A DNA stretch of 16,135 bases from Daldinia sp. FL1419 (GCA_025201765.1 MU623697.1:1-16135), one strand, 5' to 3'. Numbered from the stretch's first letter, positions 1 through 10,831 are shown. A program made the numbers and translations. The notes: generated from the letters alone by a model not told the origin.

Positions 1-348
1 TTTTTAAATATCTTAAATATATTTTAATATAAATTTATTTTAAATGGAATTTAACTTTAAAAACTTTCTTAATTAATATAAATTATAAAAAAATATTATT
101 TAATTTTAATAAAATTTTATTAATAATTTATTAATTCTTTAAATAAATTTAATTATTTATATATAGAATAATATTATAATTTATTTAATATAAATATTTC
201 TAAAAATTTTAAATTAAATAAGAAAAACTTATAATTAAATAAAAAGACATAAATAATAATATATTAATAAAATCCTTTAAGAGGATTATATTTATCTGAA
301 ATTATTTTACATTTATTTCAAATTATATTTATTAGAATTGTTTTTTTT

Positions 349-353
349 TATAT
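349..353 (+). other. Unoccupied (empty) target site equivalent of the copia insertion
   Basis: In LINE copy A the sequence around 301-370 continues smoothly through the position where copy B is split by the copia element. The five bases here (TATAT) correspond to the duplicated target CATAT (ATATG on the + strand) that flanks the copia in copy B. The single difference is a C/T transition. The site occurs once in A and twice in B, as expected for an insertion with a 5-bp target duplication. Confidence 0.8.
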
Positions 354-1797
354 TTACTTTTTTATTTTTTTCTTTATTTTTTTTAATTATATATATTAAG
401 GAATTCTGAATAAAGGTAAATGTATTTTTAAAGGGAAGATTATATTTATTAAAATTTAAATTTAAATATATTAGAAAATTGTTAAAATTTGTAATAAATT
501 ATTATTAGGAAATAATAAAATATTTAATATCAATTAAATCTTTTAAATAAAAAATTATTATAATAATAATATATAAGAATAATATGGATTATTAAGGATA
601 AAATAATATATATATACCTCTTTTTAAAATTAATTTCTTTATAAATTTTATATTATAATTAATAAATATTAATAAAATGGATATGGAATAAGATTATATT
701 ATAAAATAATTATAATATTAATAATATTAAAATAAATAATTTTCTTAAAATTATTAAAATATATAAAAGTTATAGATTTGATAAATAAAGGATTAAATAT
801 AATAAAAATAATTATTAAATATTATTAATAATTTCTTAATAAATTTTTTAAGGATCTAAAAATTTTAGAAAAATTATAACAAAGTTTTAATAATTAACTC
901 TTAGAATTATATTAAAAAGATATAATTATATTTTTTATATAATTTTTTATTTTTAATGAGTAAATTATTTTTATAATATGTAATTATATTAAGATTATAA
1001 TTTTAATATAATATGATATTAAAGTATTATATTAGGTTTAAAATATTATAATAGTTTTTAATAAAAAAACCAAAATATTTAAGGAAGATTAGTAATAAGA
1101 TAAAATTGGAAAAATAATAAAATATTTATGAATATGTAAGTTTTTTTTTGTTTGATGTAATATATATATGAAAGTAAAATGGGTTTTTTGAGGTGGTATT
1201 GGATTATAAATAAGATAGATATGGTGGTATTATATTATAGTATTATAGAGTGTAAGTAAGGTATATAATGAGGATTGAGGTTAGTTGGGAAGGGTTATGG
1301 GTTGGTAATATTATTTTAAGTTATTTTGAAGAATAAATATAATATTGTAATATTAAAAAGAAGGTTGTAAAAGTAAGAATAGGTAATGGGTTTTTATAGA
1401 GATATGAAGTTATTTATATATATTTATACCTTATATAAACTGTATATATTCTGGTTTTTTCCTGGAATAACTTCTTTATAATGTAATAACGTTTTTATTA
1501 TTTATAGAAGAAAATAATGAAGTTATTTTGGATTTTGTTATTGTTTTATATTTAAATTACTATTATATTATTTCATAAAGTTTGGATATTATAATGTATA
1601 GTATGTTTTTATATTAAGGTTTAATTATTTTTATGGGAAAGTGAATTTTAATAAGAATATAGGGTAAAATTAAAGTTATAGTAATGTAGTTTATTTGGAT
1701 AGGTAGTGGGTAGGGTTTTTCCGGAATATAATTCTTATTTGAAATAAATACCAAAAGATGGATTGGATATTTATAATATATTTTAGGTAAATTGGGG

Positions 1798-1801
1798 TAG
1801 T

Positions 1802-1831
<30 letters not shown>
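1798..1831 (+). repeat. (TAAA)n simple-repeat 3' tail of LINE copy A
   Basis: There are about seven tandem TAAA units, ending the alignable LINE sequence. The copy in opposite orientation ends at the same point with a shorter TTTA run near 4086-4103. Several LINE clades end in short tandem repeats rather than poly(A). The shared position in two copies marks it as the element's own 3' end, not chance low complexity. Confidence 0.8.
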
Positions 1832-1833
<2 letters not shown>

Positions 1834-1999
1834 TAAACGGTTTTAAATTAGTAATTAAAATAAAATTTATTTTAAAAATAAACTTATATTTTTTAAGATT
1901 TATTATAAAATAATAATTAAAATTAATAATTAATAATATTAATATAAATAAATTAAAAGAAAAGATGAGAAATGACCTAAAAATTTATATAGGAAAATG

Positions 2000-2340
2000 A
2001 AAGGATAAGAAACAAACCTTAAGCACTTTTTATAAAATTTATTTTAAATTTATAAATATTAATTAAATTAAAAAGGAATAAAAAGATTTTAATTAAATTA
2101 AATGTTTTAATTATAAGAAAAAAGGGTATTATAAAAGTTAATATAAGGAATTAATTAAAAAAAAGATTTTTAAATCAATTAAGAAGGTAATTAAATTTAA
2201 TTAAAGAATTAAAGTAGGAATAATTTAATAAGGAGGTGGAGAGTTGTTTAAGGATGGAGAATTAAGATACAATTTCTTTTTTTGGATATTTTGTTATAAT
2301 AATTTTTATTAAATTTATTTATTTAATAAATTAGGATTAA
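2000..2340 (+). pseudogene. gag: Degenerate gag of a probable Ty3/gypsy-type LTR retrotransposon
   Basis: One + frame contains a decayed CCHC zinc knuckle at 2103-2144. It reads C-F-N-Y-K-K-K-G-Y-Y-K-S-stop-Y. Reversing G-to-A and C-to-T changes (TGT to TAT twice, CAT to TAT, CAA to TAA) gives the exact spacing C-x2-C-x4-H-x4-C. In the same frame, about 46 codons downstream at 2283-2330, is a W-x2-C-Y-N-N-x-Y block. It resembles a W-x2-C-Y-[DN]-D-x-C-x2-H segment that I recall from gag-pol polyproteins of fungal gypsy elements. That is memory of the family, not a search result. Having both motifs in one frame makes chance unlikely. Stops interrupt the frame repeatedly. The knuckle is firm. 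The gypsy rather than copia label is an inference, and no protease, reverse transcriptase or integrase could be found next to it. Confidence 0.55.
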
Positions 2341-2689
2341 GATAATTTCTTTAAAAGTTATACCTTTAAAATAAAAATTATAATTATTAAAGAAATTTTT
2401 ATTAAAAATAAAAGAATAATTTATAAATATATTAATATCATTTTTTTTAAAAATTAAATTAAAGAATTATAATTAATAGGTATTAATGTTATAATAATTA
2501 ATTATTATATAATTAATATAATTTAAAAAAAGGTTTGAAATTTAAATTAATAAATTATTATTTAATGGAAAAAAGAAATTTAGAAGGAAATTATGGATTT
2601 TTTTAAAAAAGAAAAAGGGACAGTTTAATTAATTAAATAATTAAAAAGTTTTTCTTAAAAATGATTTATTGTAATTATTAGATAAAAGT

Positions 2690-3200
2690 AATTATAATTA
2701 AAAAGTCTATGATATTTTAGAATATAAAAAAGAAGTTTTAAGAAATCACACCTATTAATAAATAAAGAAATTCTTTTAATAGTACTGAAATCAACTTAGA
2801 AAAAGTAAATCACAATTTTATTTTTAAATTTTTATAAATTAATCAATAAATGGATAGGTTAAAATTTTAGTGGATGAGGTTGAAAGGGTAGCGTATAAAG
2901 TAATAATTCAAATTATATAAACATTAATAATTCTATTTTTTACATTTTTTACCACTAATAATAAATTGTTCATTTAGTAATTCCAAAAGACAAACAAATA
3001 TAAGAAAAGGAACCAAGTATTATAAAATTAAATTGAAGCCTATTAATCTGCCCTAACCCGAAGATACATTGAAAATAACTTCGAAAAGTTAGAATTGAAC
3101 GTCGGAAAAACTATATAAAAAGCAGAGAAAAAAAGAAATTTAAATTAATCTAAAAAGATTATTATTTTAAAAAGATCTATTATTACAAATATAATAATAC
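2690..3200. other. Lightly mutated island, content unidentified
   Basis: Both C and G survive on both strands here, with several CA, TG and CG dinucleotides (for example around 3045-3135), in contrast to the flanks. The + frame around 3080-3200 gives a lysine/arginine-rich stretch with a single stop. It could be part of the neighbouring retroelement protein, but no family motif is visible. The island may be a later insertion, a patch spared by the mutational process, or single-copy DNA between elements. Nothing distinguishes these from the sequence alone. Confidence 0.4.
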
Positions 3201-3513
3201 CTACCTATATGGTAACTATTAATAAAGATATTAAATACCAATTACATAAGAAATATCATATGATATTATAAATATTATATTATTAATATTTGTATCTAAT
3301 ACATCTAATAAAAAAATTAATATATTGGTTTTTTTCAAACCAAATATTATTAATTTATTTGAAAAATAAAATTGAAAAGGTAAAAATAAAAATTAAATTT
3401 AATTACATAATTTTAATAAAATATCCAAAACACCCTTAAAAATAATTAAAAACCTAACAAAGTAGGAAAAATATATAAGAAATCAATATTAAATCTATTA
3501 TAAATAAAAATTA

Positions 3514-3545
<32 letters not shown>

Positions 3546-4085
3546 GTTTACTTCATAATAAAAAGAAAAAAATATTTAATTAATAAAAATAAATAAATAA
3601 CATATTTATAAAAGTTATAAAATATTTTTATTAATGGGAAAAGCCTAATTTTATAAAGAATGTTATTAATTAGAAATAGAATTTTTATATTTCTTTTTAT
3701 TAGAAAGATTAAGAAATAAAGGTTTTTATAAATTTAAAATTTTAAAGTAATTATATATTATTATAATATATAAATTAATATAATATATCTTAAAAAATAA
3801 AAAATAAATTATATTTTATAAAAATAATAGATAAATAAATATTAAATTATAATAATGGATTAATTTATTGAAAAATTATAAGATTTAAAATCAAAATTTA
3901 GGATTATTTTTATTTAATTCTTTTTAATATTATAAATATAAATGAAGAAATTATTTTAAATTTATTTTAATTTATAATTAATAATTTTAGTATTAATTAG
4001 AAAAATTAGAAAATTTGGTAATTTAAATTAAGAAAGGGTAAAATCCTTATAAATTAAAAGAAAATTAATATAAGTATTTATTATT

Positions 4086-4103
4086 ATTTATTTATTTATT
4101 ATT
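4086..4103 (-). repeat. (TTTA)n 3' end of LINE copy B
   Basis: A short TTTA tandem run marks the 3' terminus of copy B. It is the inverted counterpart of the longer TAAA tail at about 1798-1831, and the alignment between copies stops here. Confidence 0.7.
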
Positions 4104-5552
4104 ACCCTGATTTACCTAGAATATATTATAAGTATCTGATCCATCTTTTAGTATTTGTTCTAGGTAGGAATTGTGTTCTAGAAAAAATTTATTTATTACC
4201 TATTTGAATAAGTTATATTGTTATAATTTTGGTTTTATTTTATATTTTTATTAGAATTTATTTTTTAATAAAAATAATTAAATCTTAATATGGAAAAATA
4301 TTTTATATATTATAATATTTAAATTTTGTGAAATAATATGGTGGTAGTAGTTTAAGTATGGGGTAATAATAAGGTTTAAGATGGTTTTATTATTTTTTTC
4401 ATAAATAATAAAAATGTTATTATATTATAAAGAAGTTATTTTAGGGGAAGGTTAAGATATATATAATTTATATAAAGTATAAATATATATGAATGATTTT
4501 ATATTTTTATAAAAAATTATTATTTATTTTTATTTTTATAATTTTCTTTTTAATATTACAATATTATATTTATTTTTTAAAATAATTTAAAATGGTACTA
4601 TTAATTTATAATCTTTTTTAATTAATTTTAATTTTTTTTATGTATTTTATTTATATTTTGTAATATTATAATATAATATTATTATATTTATTATATTTAT
4701 GATTTAATGTTATTTTAAAAAATTTGTTTTGTTTTTATGTATGTATTATATTAAATAAAAAAAAATTTATATATTTATAAATATTTTATTATTTTTTTGA
4801 TTTTATTTGTTATTAATTTTCTTTAAATATTTTGGTTTTTTTATTAGAAATTATTATAATATTTTAGATTTAATGTAATATTTTAATATTATATTATATT
4901 AAAATTATAATTTTAATATAATTATATATTATAAAATAATTTATTTATTAAAAATAAGAAATTATATAAAAAATATAATTATATTTTTTAATGTAATTTT
5001 AAAAGTTAATTGTTAAGGTTTTATTATGATTTTTTTAAGGTTTTTAAGTTTTTAAAAAATTTATTAAAGGATTATTAATAATATTAAATAATTATTTTTG
5101 TTATATTTGGTCTTTTATTTATTAAATTTATAATTTTTATATATTTTAATAATTTTAAAAAAATTATTTATTTTAATGTTATTAATATTGTAATTATTTT
5201 ATAATATAATTTTATTTTATATTTATTTTTTTTAATAATTATTAATTATAATATAGGATTTATAAGGAAATTAATTTTGAAAGAAAATATATATATGTTA
5301 TTTTATCCTCAATAATCTACATTATTTTTTATATATTATTATTGTAATAATTTTTTATTTAGAAAATTTAATTAATTTTAAATATTTTATTATTTTTTAA
5401 TAATAATTTATTATAAATTTTTAATAATTTTTTAATATATTTAAGTTTAAATTTTAATAAATATAATTTTTTATTTAAAAATGTACTTATTTTTATTTAA
5501 GATTTTTTGATATATATAATTGAAGAAAATAAAGAAGAAAATAAGAAAATAA

Positions 5553-5557
5553 ATATG
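5553..5557. repeat. Left target-site duplication of the copia element (ATATG)
   Basis: ATATG immediately precedes the left LTR and is repeated exactly after the right LTR at 10984-10988. Five bases is the usual duplication length for Ty1/copia integration. Confidence 0.85.
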
Positions 5558-5709
5558 TGTCACATAATACATAAGGAAAAAATTATGATTATAAAATTTA
5601 AGTTATTATTATTGTTGTTAGGATTCTAGAATAGAGTGGTGAGGCTTTTATGGAATTGTTATAAAGGAGAGAATTTTTCTACGTTATTTTTAGGTTTATT
5701 AATCCAATA
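5558..5709 (-). repeat. Left LTR (3' LTR of the minus-strand copia element)
   Basis: This 152-bp LTR begins TGTCACATAA on the + strand and aligns without gaps to 10832-10983. I count about 18 differences, every one a transition (C/T or G/A) and no transversion. The outer terminus is the intact TG, while the inner terminus reads ATA where the other copy reads ACA. The LTR is clearly less decayed than the element interior. The conserved core GAATAGAGTGGTGAGG is identical in both copies. Confidence 0.9.
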
Positions 5710-5719
5710 TACCTTTTTA
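5710..5719 (-). promoter_or_regulatory. Possible polypurine tract of the copia element
   Basis: On the minus strand the bases just before the 3' LTR read TAAAAAGGTA, a purine-rich run ending in GGTA directly against the LTR start. Ty1-type elements have a similar tract in this position, used to prime plus-strand DNA synthesis. Short and partly decayed, so tentative. Confidence 0.45.
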
Positions 5720-5729
5720 AATGAAGTTA

Positions 5730-6740
5730 ACAGGTGAATCTGGAGCGTATAACATCAAAAATGCAATCTTTTTACATTTTTAAGTTAATGTATTCCTTTA
5801 ATCATATTTTTTTAATAACTTTTTTATTTATTTTTTATTTTTATTATATTACTTTATTTACATTTTTGAGTACTTTAACTTTTAAATAATTTAAAATATT
5901 TATTAGATTTATTTATTCTTTAAAATGGGTATGTTTTTCTTTTAATAATGTTTTTATAAATCTATTTATATTTATATTTTTAAAATTAATATAATTAATT
6001 TTAATATAATTTCTTTAAATCTCTTATTTAAATTAGTGATTATATATATCTATATATTTTAATTTTATTTTAAATTTTTTAATATTTTTAATAATTAATC
6101 TAATTATTTATTTATTATTGTATAATAAAAGTATAATTTAATCTTCAAATTTAATTCCAAGGTTTTTGATTAATTATAATATATAAAATCTTTTTTTTGT
6201 AATTTAAACCAGGGCAAATAGTTTAGTTTTAATAATAAAGATAATAATTATATCTTATTTATTAACTCTTTAACCAATTATTTTACCAAATAATTTTATT
6301 ATATATATTTATAAACTTTTTTAATTAATTATATTATTAGTAAATAAAGTATTGTTAATGATTTTGAAAATGTTATTTCCATTTAATTTTAGGGTATATT
6401 TTCATGTATATTGAAGATATTATATAATTTGGTTAATTATTATATAATGTTTTAGGTTTAGATTTAAATTGAATTAAATTAGTTTTAAACAAATAAATAT
6501 AATATTAGATTAAGTAATTACTATAATATATAAGATTAAATTTATTTTTTATTAATATTATTATATTAATTAAGGTGAAGTTATTCTTATATAAGGTAAT
6601 AATTTTTTTTTGTTATAGGTATTTTAGGGATTTTTTTAGTTATTTTTATTAAATTAATAATTTTATTAATATAAGTAGATTGATTTAGTTAAATTTAATA
6701 TTATATTTAATTTTAAATTATTTTAATTTTGAGGAATTAT
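5730..6740 (-). pseudogene. Copia pol: region expected to hold RNase H
   Basis: This lies downstream (minus strand) of the reverse transcriptase catalytic motif and upstream of the 3' LTR, where Ty1/copia elements carry RNase H. C and G are both scarce between 5760 and 6800, and I could not recognise the usual RNase H motifs in any minus-strand frame. Bases 5710-5770 are lightly mutated, like the LTR beside them. The assignment is by position only. Confidence 0.4.
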
Positions 6741-7260
6741 TGTAGTTTATTATTTCTAATTAGTTTGTATTGTTTTTTGAATTTGGAAATAATTAATTTA
6801 ATTTTTGGCTTAACCTCTTTTTAATATATTATAACGATATTATTTATATATATGAAAAAAAGGATTTTATTTTTAATAAATATATATGGTTTTTGGGATA
6901 TTAAGATAAAATTAAATTTTTTTAAAGTTTATAAGAATTCCTATTACCAAAGAAAAAGTAATTCTTAAAGATTATAAAATATTTTAATGATATAAAATAT
7001 TTTTTTTAATTATTAATATCTTTGGGATATATATATAAATATATTTTTCTTAAATTTTATATTTATAAATATATTTATTATACTATATTATATAAGTTTA
7101 AAATTATATTTAATTATTATTATCATTAATATCTAAAAAGATTTTCTAATAAATATAAAGGTATATATTTCTTTATTACCAATTGCCTACTAATTTCCTC
7201 TCACCATTAAACATACCTTATACTATTGGAAAGAATTGTACTTATTAATTTTATAAATAT
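6740..7260 (-). pseudogene. Copia pol: reverse transcriptase domain remnant
   Basis: Minus-strand translation shows two landmarks of copia reverse transcriptase in the right order. Near 7222-7187 is Y-K-V-C-L-M-V-R-G-N-stop-stop, the decayed K-A-R-L-V-V-R-G-D-Q-Q block (GAT to AAT, CAG to TAG). At 6850-6836 is Y-I-N-N-I, the catalytic Y-V-D-D-I with both Asp codons changed GAT to AAT. It is followed by a charged stretch with K-E-V-K-P-K-I-K, like the R-K-E-D-x-x-K segment after YVDD in fungal copia elements. The catalytic aspartates are lost and stops are frequent, so the enzyme is dead. This domain made cDNA from element RNA inside the virus-like particle. Confidence 0.85.
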
Positions 7261-8000
7261 AAATTTATATATATCCAAATACTTACTTATTTTTACATCA
7301 ATCATCTAATTACAATATAATCTCCCAAATATATATATTAATATAATTTTTAAAATAAATTTATTTAATTTTTTAGAATATTTTGCATAATAGATGATTT
7401 TAAATATCCAAATATTATTTTAAAGATTTTAATAGGTTTCTTCTATATATTTTCTTATATTTATTAATTTTTATTAAGAATATTTAAATGGAATTATTTA
7501 AATTTTCTTTATTATATTAAAAAAATTAATAAATAAATTTTAACATTTTTATTTTGTTAATTATATATTTTTTATATATATTAATTTTATTTATTAAGGA
7601 ATTAATATAAAATATTATTTTTTATGGTATATAACATTCATTATTAAAAATAATATAAAGGGCCATCAACATCTTAATATAAATAATAAATAAAACTATT
7701 GATAAAAAATTATTTAAAAAAAATAATAAATAAAAATATACCTTTGTATAAAGGTGATCAATCTTTCCAACAAAGGTTTTATCCCTTTTGTCTAACAACC
7801 TACCCAATTTTATTAATTTATTAACTATACCTAACATATTTATATCTTCAATTTATTCTAAAAAATTTATTTAAACATCATTATATATATTTATTCCTTT
7901 TTTAGGTTAAGAATTTTAAATAAATTTCAATAGGTTATCATATTAATCTATCCCATAAATTATTAATTTATCTCTAAATTTATTTTATAGCTTTTAAAAA
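7260..8000 (-). pseudogene. Copia pol: integrase-to-reverse-transcriptase linker and RT N-terminus
   Basis: A minus-strand frame stays open for 71 codons at 7837-7622 within this stretch. It lies in the variable linker after the integrase, so its sequence is not expected to be conserved and I recognise no motif in it. Below it, at about 7420-7260, is a stop-broken stretch that resembles the start of copia reverse transcriptase, with a W-E-I-I segment near 7325. The open stretch is a survivor of decay in a region poor in Gln codons, not a separate gene. Confidence 0.5.
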
Positions 8001-8165
8001 TTACTATTAAAGATTTTATTTTCTTTAAATATAATATCCCTTAACTCCATTATTTTATTAATATATAGATTTTAAATTTTATATATATTTATAAATATAT
8101 AACCTATTAAAAAACCTATCCATACTTTAGGATCAAATTTTCTCAATTTGTTTGACTTTTTGAAT
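8000..8165 (-). pseudogene. Copia pol: integrase C-terminal (GKGYL-like) remnant
   Basis: This is the clearest coding fossil in the copia element. Minus-strand translation from about 8160 gives K-S-N-K-L-R-K-F-D-P-K-V-W-I-G-F-L-I-G-Y. After one stop (a former Trp or Gln codon) it continues with N-L-Y-I-N-K-I and R-D-I-I-F-K-E-N. Fungal copia integrases end with the pattern K-L-x-P-R-A-W-x-G-Y-L-V-G-Y followed by N-I-Y-R-I-W-x-P and R-D-V-x-F-D-E. The match in residues and spacing is strong. The departures fit C-to-T or G-to-A changes. The region binds DNA ends during integration. Confidence 0.88.
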
Positions 8166-9700
8166 ATTATTATTACCATAGTATAAACCTTATAATTATA
8201 TATTTAAAAATAATTTATTAAGGTTTTCAATTATAAACTATAAAATTATTATTTATACCAATATATATATAAAATTGATTGTATAATATTTATTAATTTA
8301 CTTTATATTATAATATTTAATTATATAAATATATTATTATTTTATAAATTTTAGATTATAAAAAGTAAAATAACTTTAAATATACTTTTATAACTTTTAT
8401 TTTATCCTTAATTATACCCTCTAAATATTTAATGGTATTATTTTGAACTTATATATAAATTATTAAGGGTTTGATTTTCATATATAAATTTTCTAAATAT
8501 ATACAAATTATTAACTTTTTTTTAATAATTTTTTAATTAAATTCCTAAATTTTTAAAATAATATTATATTAAATCTTTAAAATATTAATAAGGTTTTTTA
8601 AAATTTTAATAATTAATACTATTATTTAATTTATAAAATAATAATTAAATATCATTTTAATCTACCAATTTATAATTAATAATAGGTTTATAAAGCTATC
8701 ATTTAATTCCTCAATATTATAAAAATTAAAAACTAATTTTATTTTTAAGATTTTATTAATATATTTAAATATTTAACTTATTTGATATTTGGCTTTAATA
8801 ATAATATATACCTTGTAATCAATTATTTTAATTCCTTTAATTCGGATTTTAGTACTTATTTCAACAAAATTTTCCAATGCTTACGAACCTAAATATCCTA
8901 ATTTTAAATATTATTTAAATATATTTATTATTAATATTTACCTTTTCTAATCAAACTTATTACATTATATATAAAATATTAATTTAAATATTTTAAAAGG
9001 AATATCCTTAAATATAAATTAATTAAAATAATTAATAAATTCAACCATAATTTTACTATTTTAAAGCCTTAAATAAATATATTCCTAACAATTATTCCAC
9101 CAATACCCTTACCTTCTAAAAACTTATAAAAATATGAGGTTATAGGTAAAATTTAAATAGTATATTATATTCAAAAATCTGATTTTTATGATATTATTAG
9201 TATATTTAACTTTAATATCAACATATCCATAATTTAATATTTAAACCTTATTATTTCCAATAATGATATATTCTTTTGGAAAAATTTTTTCATAATTAAT
9301 AAACCTTAATATTTAATTGAAAACATATATTATAATTCTTAAATTTAATATAATTAAATTTTTTAAAAGATAATGATTCATATTATAAATAATATTTATA
9401 ATATTTATTATAAATATTGTTTTTAACTCCAAAATTATTACTTATTTTAATAATTAATTTTTATTTTTTTAATTAACTACATTATTTTTATTTTTCTTTT
9501 TTTCCTTAAGGTTATTAAAAACTTTTATTTTTGCTACTAACTTAGGGTTACACTTGATTTTCTTTTATATAAATATACCAAATTGTATATTAATCTTAAA
9601 ATATTTAAGATATTTTAATTTAATAATATAAAAATATTCTTTAATTTTATAAAAATTTAAGTAAGCTTTACATTTATTGTACCTATATTTATATGTTAAC
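8166..9700 (-). pseudogene. Copia pol: protease and integrase core region, motifs not resolved
   Basis: Lying between the gag end and the integrase C-terminus, this should contain the aspartic protease, the HHCC zinc-binding segment and the D-D-35-E integrase core. The + strand is nearly free of G (minus-strand C lost), and translations are full of TAA and TAG from Gln codons. I could not place the protease D-S-G-A or the integrase acidic residues with confidence. Assignment is by position in a copia element whose downstream part is secure. Confidence 0.5.
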
Positions 9701-10780
9701 AGATATAAATATTGGTTAATATTTGCATTATTCTTCTTTTATTTATTTAAATTATTTTAATACTTATTTGGCTACTTATTTTATTTAACTGGTTTTCCCT
9801 TATAAAGATTTTCTTCTTTATTAAAATTATTAATATTGTTACTTTTGTAGCAAATAATAAAAGCACTTCTGTGGACTTTTCTTTTTCTTTTTTGATTTAT
9901 ACCCATAATATAGGTATAATTTCTAAAAAAGTAAGTGATATTTTCAAAGGTTAATGTTCTATTGTTAATTTTTTTTTGATATATTATTGCTTAAATAAAT
10001 ACCTATTTTTAAAGTACCAATATTATTATTTATAAGGTAGTTAAGAACCATTCTTATAAATTAATAATAATAATAAATTTTTTATTTATTCTATATAATA
10101 TAATCATTTTTTAAAAAATAATTTATTCCTCCTAATTTTTAAATTATTTCAAAAATAATATTATTATTTTCTTATAATATTTTTTTATTTTATATTTATT
10201 AAAATCAATATTAAAAATCTTTTTAAAAATAATATATTTTTTTTGAATATCTTAAATTTAAAATAAAACCAATATTTGGTAGGATTTTAATACAATTTTT
10301 ATTACATAATTTAAAAATTAAATTAATTTATTATACTTAATATTATATAAAATTATAGCTCATATATATATCTACATATCTTCATTATAACAAAACCTCT
10401 TAACTAGTATAAATTAGTTTATATTATAAAGGTAAACATCCATAATAAAATTGTTAGGCATATTTATTATATTGTTTCGTTTATTTTTTCTAAAGGCTAA
10501 TAAATTATTTAAGTTTTTAGAATTAGTTTTATAATCTTCAATATTTGGTTATATTAGTTAAAAGGTTAGAAAGAATAAAGATCTCCTTATTAAATTGGAA
10601 TTTTCTGGATTCAACCAATCTTACATATTTAGATTATAAGCCAAAACTATAAAAACCTAATTCTATATTTTTTAATTATTAAATATAAGTAATTGGTTTT
10701 TTTTTATAATATTTTTGAACAATATTATTTAATTAAATATAATTACAATTATATTGAATGTATATTTATGTAATATAATT
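9700..10780 (-). pseudogene. Copia gag region with a possible zinc-knuckle remnant
   Basis: This is the first kilobase inside the 5' LTR on the minus strand. Around 9895-9850 a basic stretch K-K-K-S-P-Q-K-C-F-Y-Y appears, which looks like the lead-in to a CCHC knuckle (C-F-Y-C, the second Cys TGT changed to TAT). It lies about 320 codons from the LTR, a typical place for the end of copia Gag. The downstream H and C cannot be recovered in the same frame, so an indel or misreading is possible. The start codon and the rest of Gag are not identifiable. Confidence 0.45.
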
Positions 10781-10831
10781 AAATTAATATTAATTATATA
10801 TTTATATTGGAATATAATTAAAATTTTTAAT

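Larger units (their letters stand above)
1..1831 (+). mobile_element. LINE copy A: 3' part of a degenerate non-LTR retrotransposon
   Basis: This stretch aligns by eye, nearly without gaps, to the reverse complement of LINE copy B. Bases 1-352 match B at about 11340 down to 10984, and bases 353-1831 match B at about 5552 down to 4082. The match runs straight across the point where the copia element sits in B, so A carries the uninterrupted sequence. Copies A and B differ mainly by transitions. In A the sense strand has lost C and kept G, very clearly at 1090-1420 and 1640-1800. The segment corresponds to the end of ORF2 and the 3' untranslated region. No continuous reading frame survives and I could not name a domain in it. 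The 5' end lies outside the window or is truncated, so element length cannot be judged here. The LINE assignment comes from copies B and C and from the simple-repeat tail. Confidence 0.85.
1832..4081. other. Inter-LINE segment with LTR-element remnants, mostly unresolved
   Basis: This 2.25 kb lies between the two inward-facing LINE 3' ends and does not match the LINE family. Bases 1832-2100 are AT-rich without a recognisable motif, possibly the upstream part of the gag described separately. Bases 2345-2690 hold only broken frames. Bases 2690-3200 are less mutated (own entry). Bases 3200-4081 are A-rich with some C and scattered runs of AAAAT and AAAT. Translations there give no motif I recognise. 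A short imperfect hairpin (TTGGTTT / AAACCAA) sits near 3325-3345 and has no obvious role. No LTR pair was found around the gag remnant inside this segment, so element boundaries are unknown. Confidence 0.5.
4082..5557 (-). mobile_element. LINE copy B, 3' segment (downstream of the copia insertion)
   Basis: Read on the minus strand from 5557 down to 4082, this is the continuation of the LINE that begins near 15503 and is interrupted by the copia element. It aligns with copy A 353-1831 along its whole length. Landmarks shared by both include a run around 4555-4580 / 1327-1352 and the sequence around 4105-4180 / 1725-1800. On the + strand C is strongly depleted and G retained at 4300-4450. In the element's own orientation copy B has therefore lost G, whereas copy A has lost C. 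The end of ORF2 and the 3' UTR should lie here, but no frame survives. Confidence 0.85.

Noticed and set aside
3325..3345. Hairpin TTGGTTT...AAACCAA as a terminator or transposon terminus
   Set aside because: The stem is short, in AT-rich DNA where small inverted repeats are common, and there is no adjacent gene or matching second terminus.
7290..7320. L-D-D in a minus-strand frame taken as the copia reverse transcriptase catalytic motif
   Set aside because: It lies upstream of the K-A-R-L-V-V-R-G block, where the catalytic motif cannot be. The proper Y-x-D-D (decayed to Y-I-N-N) is at 6850-6836.
7622..7837. 71-codon minus-strand open frame as an independent small gene
   Set aside because: It lies in the variable linker between integrase and reverse transcriptase of the copia pol, on the same strand. 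Its flanks are copia coding fossils, so it is a chance survivor of decay.
10815..10831. Primer-binding site next to the copia 5' LTR
   Set aside because: The bases are almost all A/T and do not resemble the complement of a tRNA 3' end. Decay may have erased it, so no call is made.
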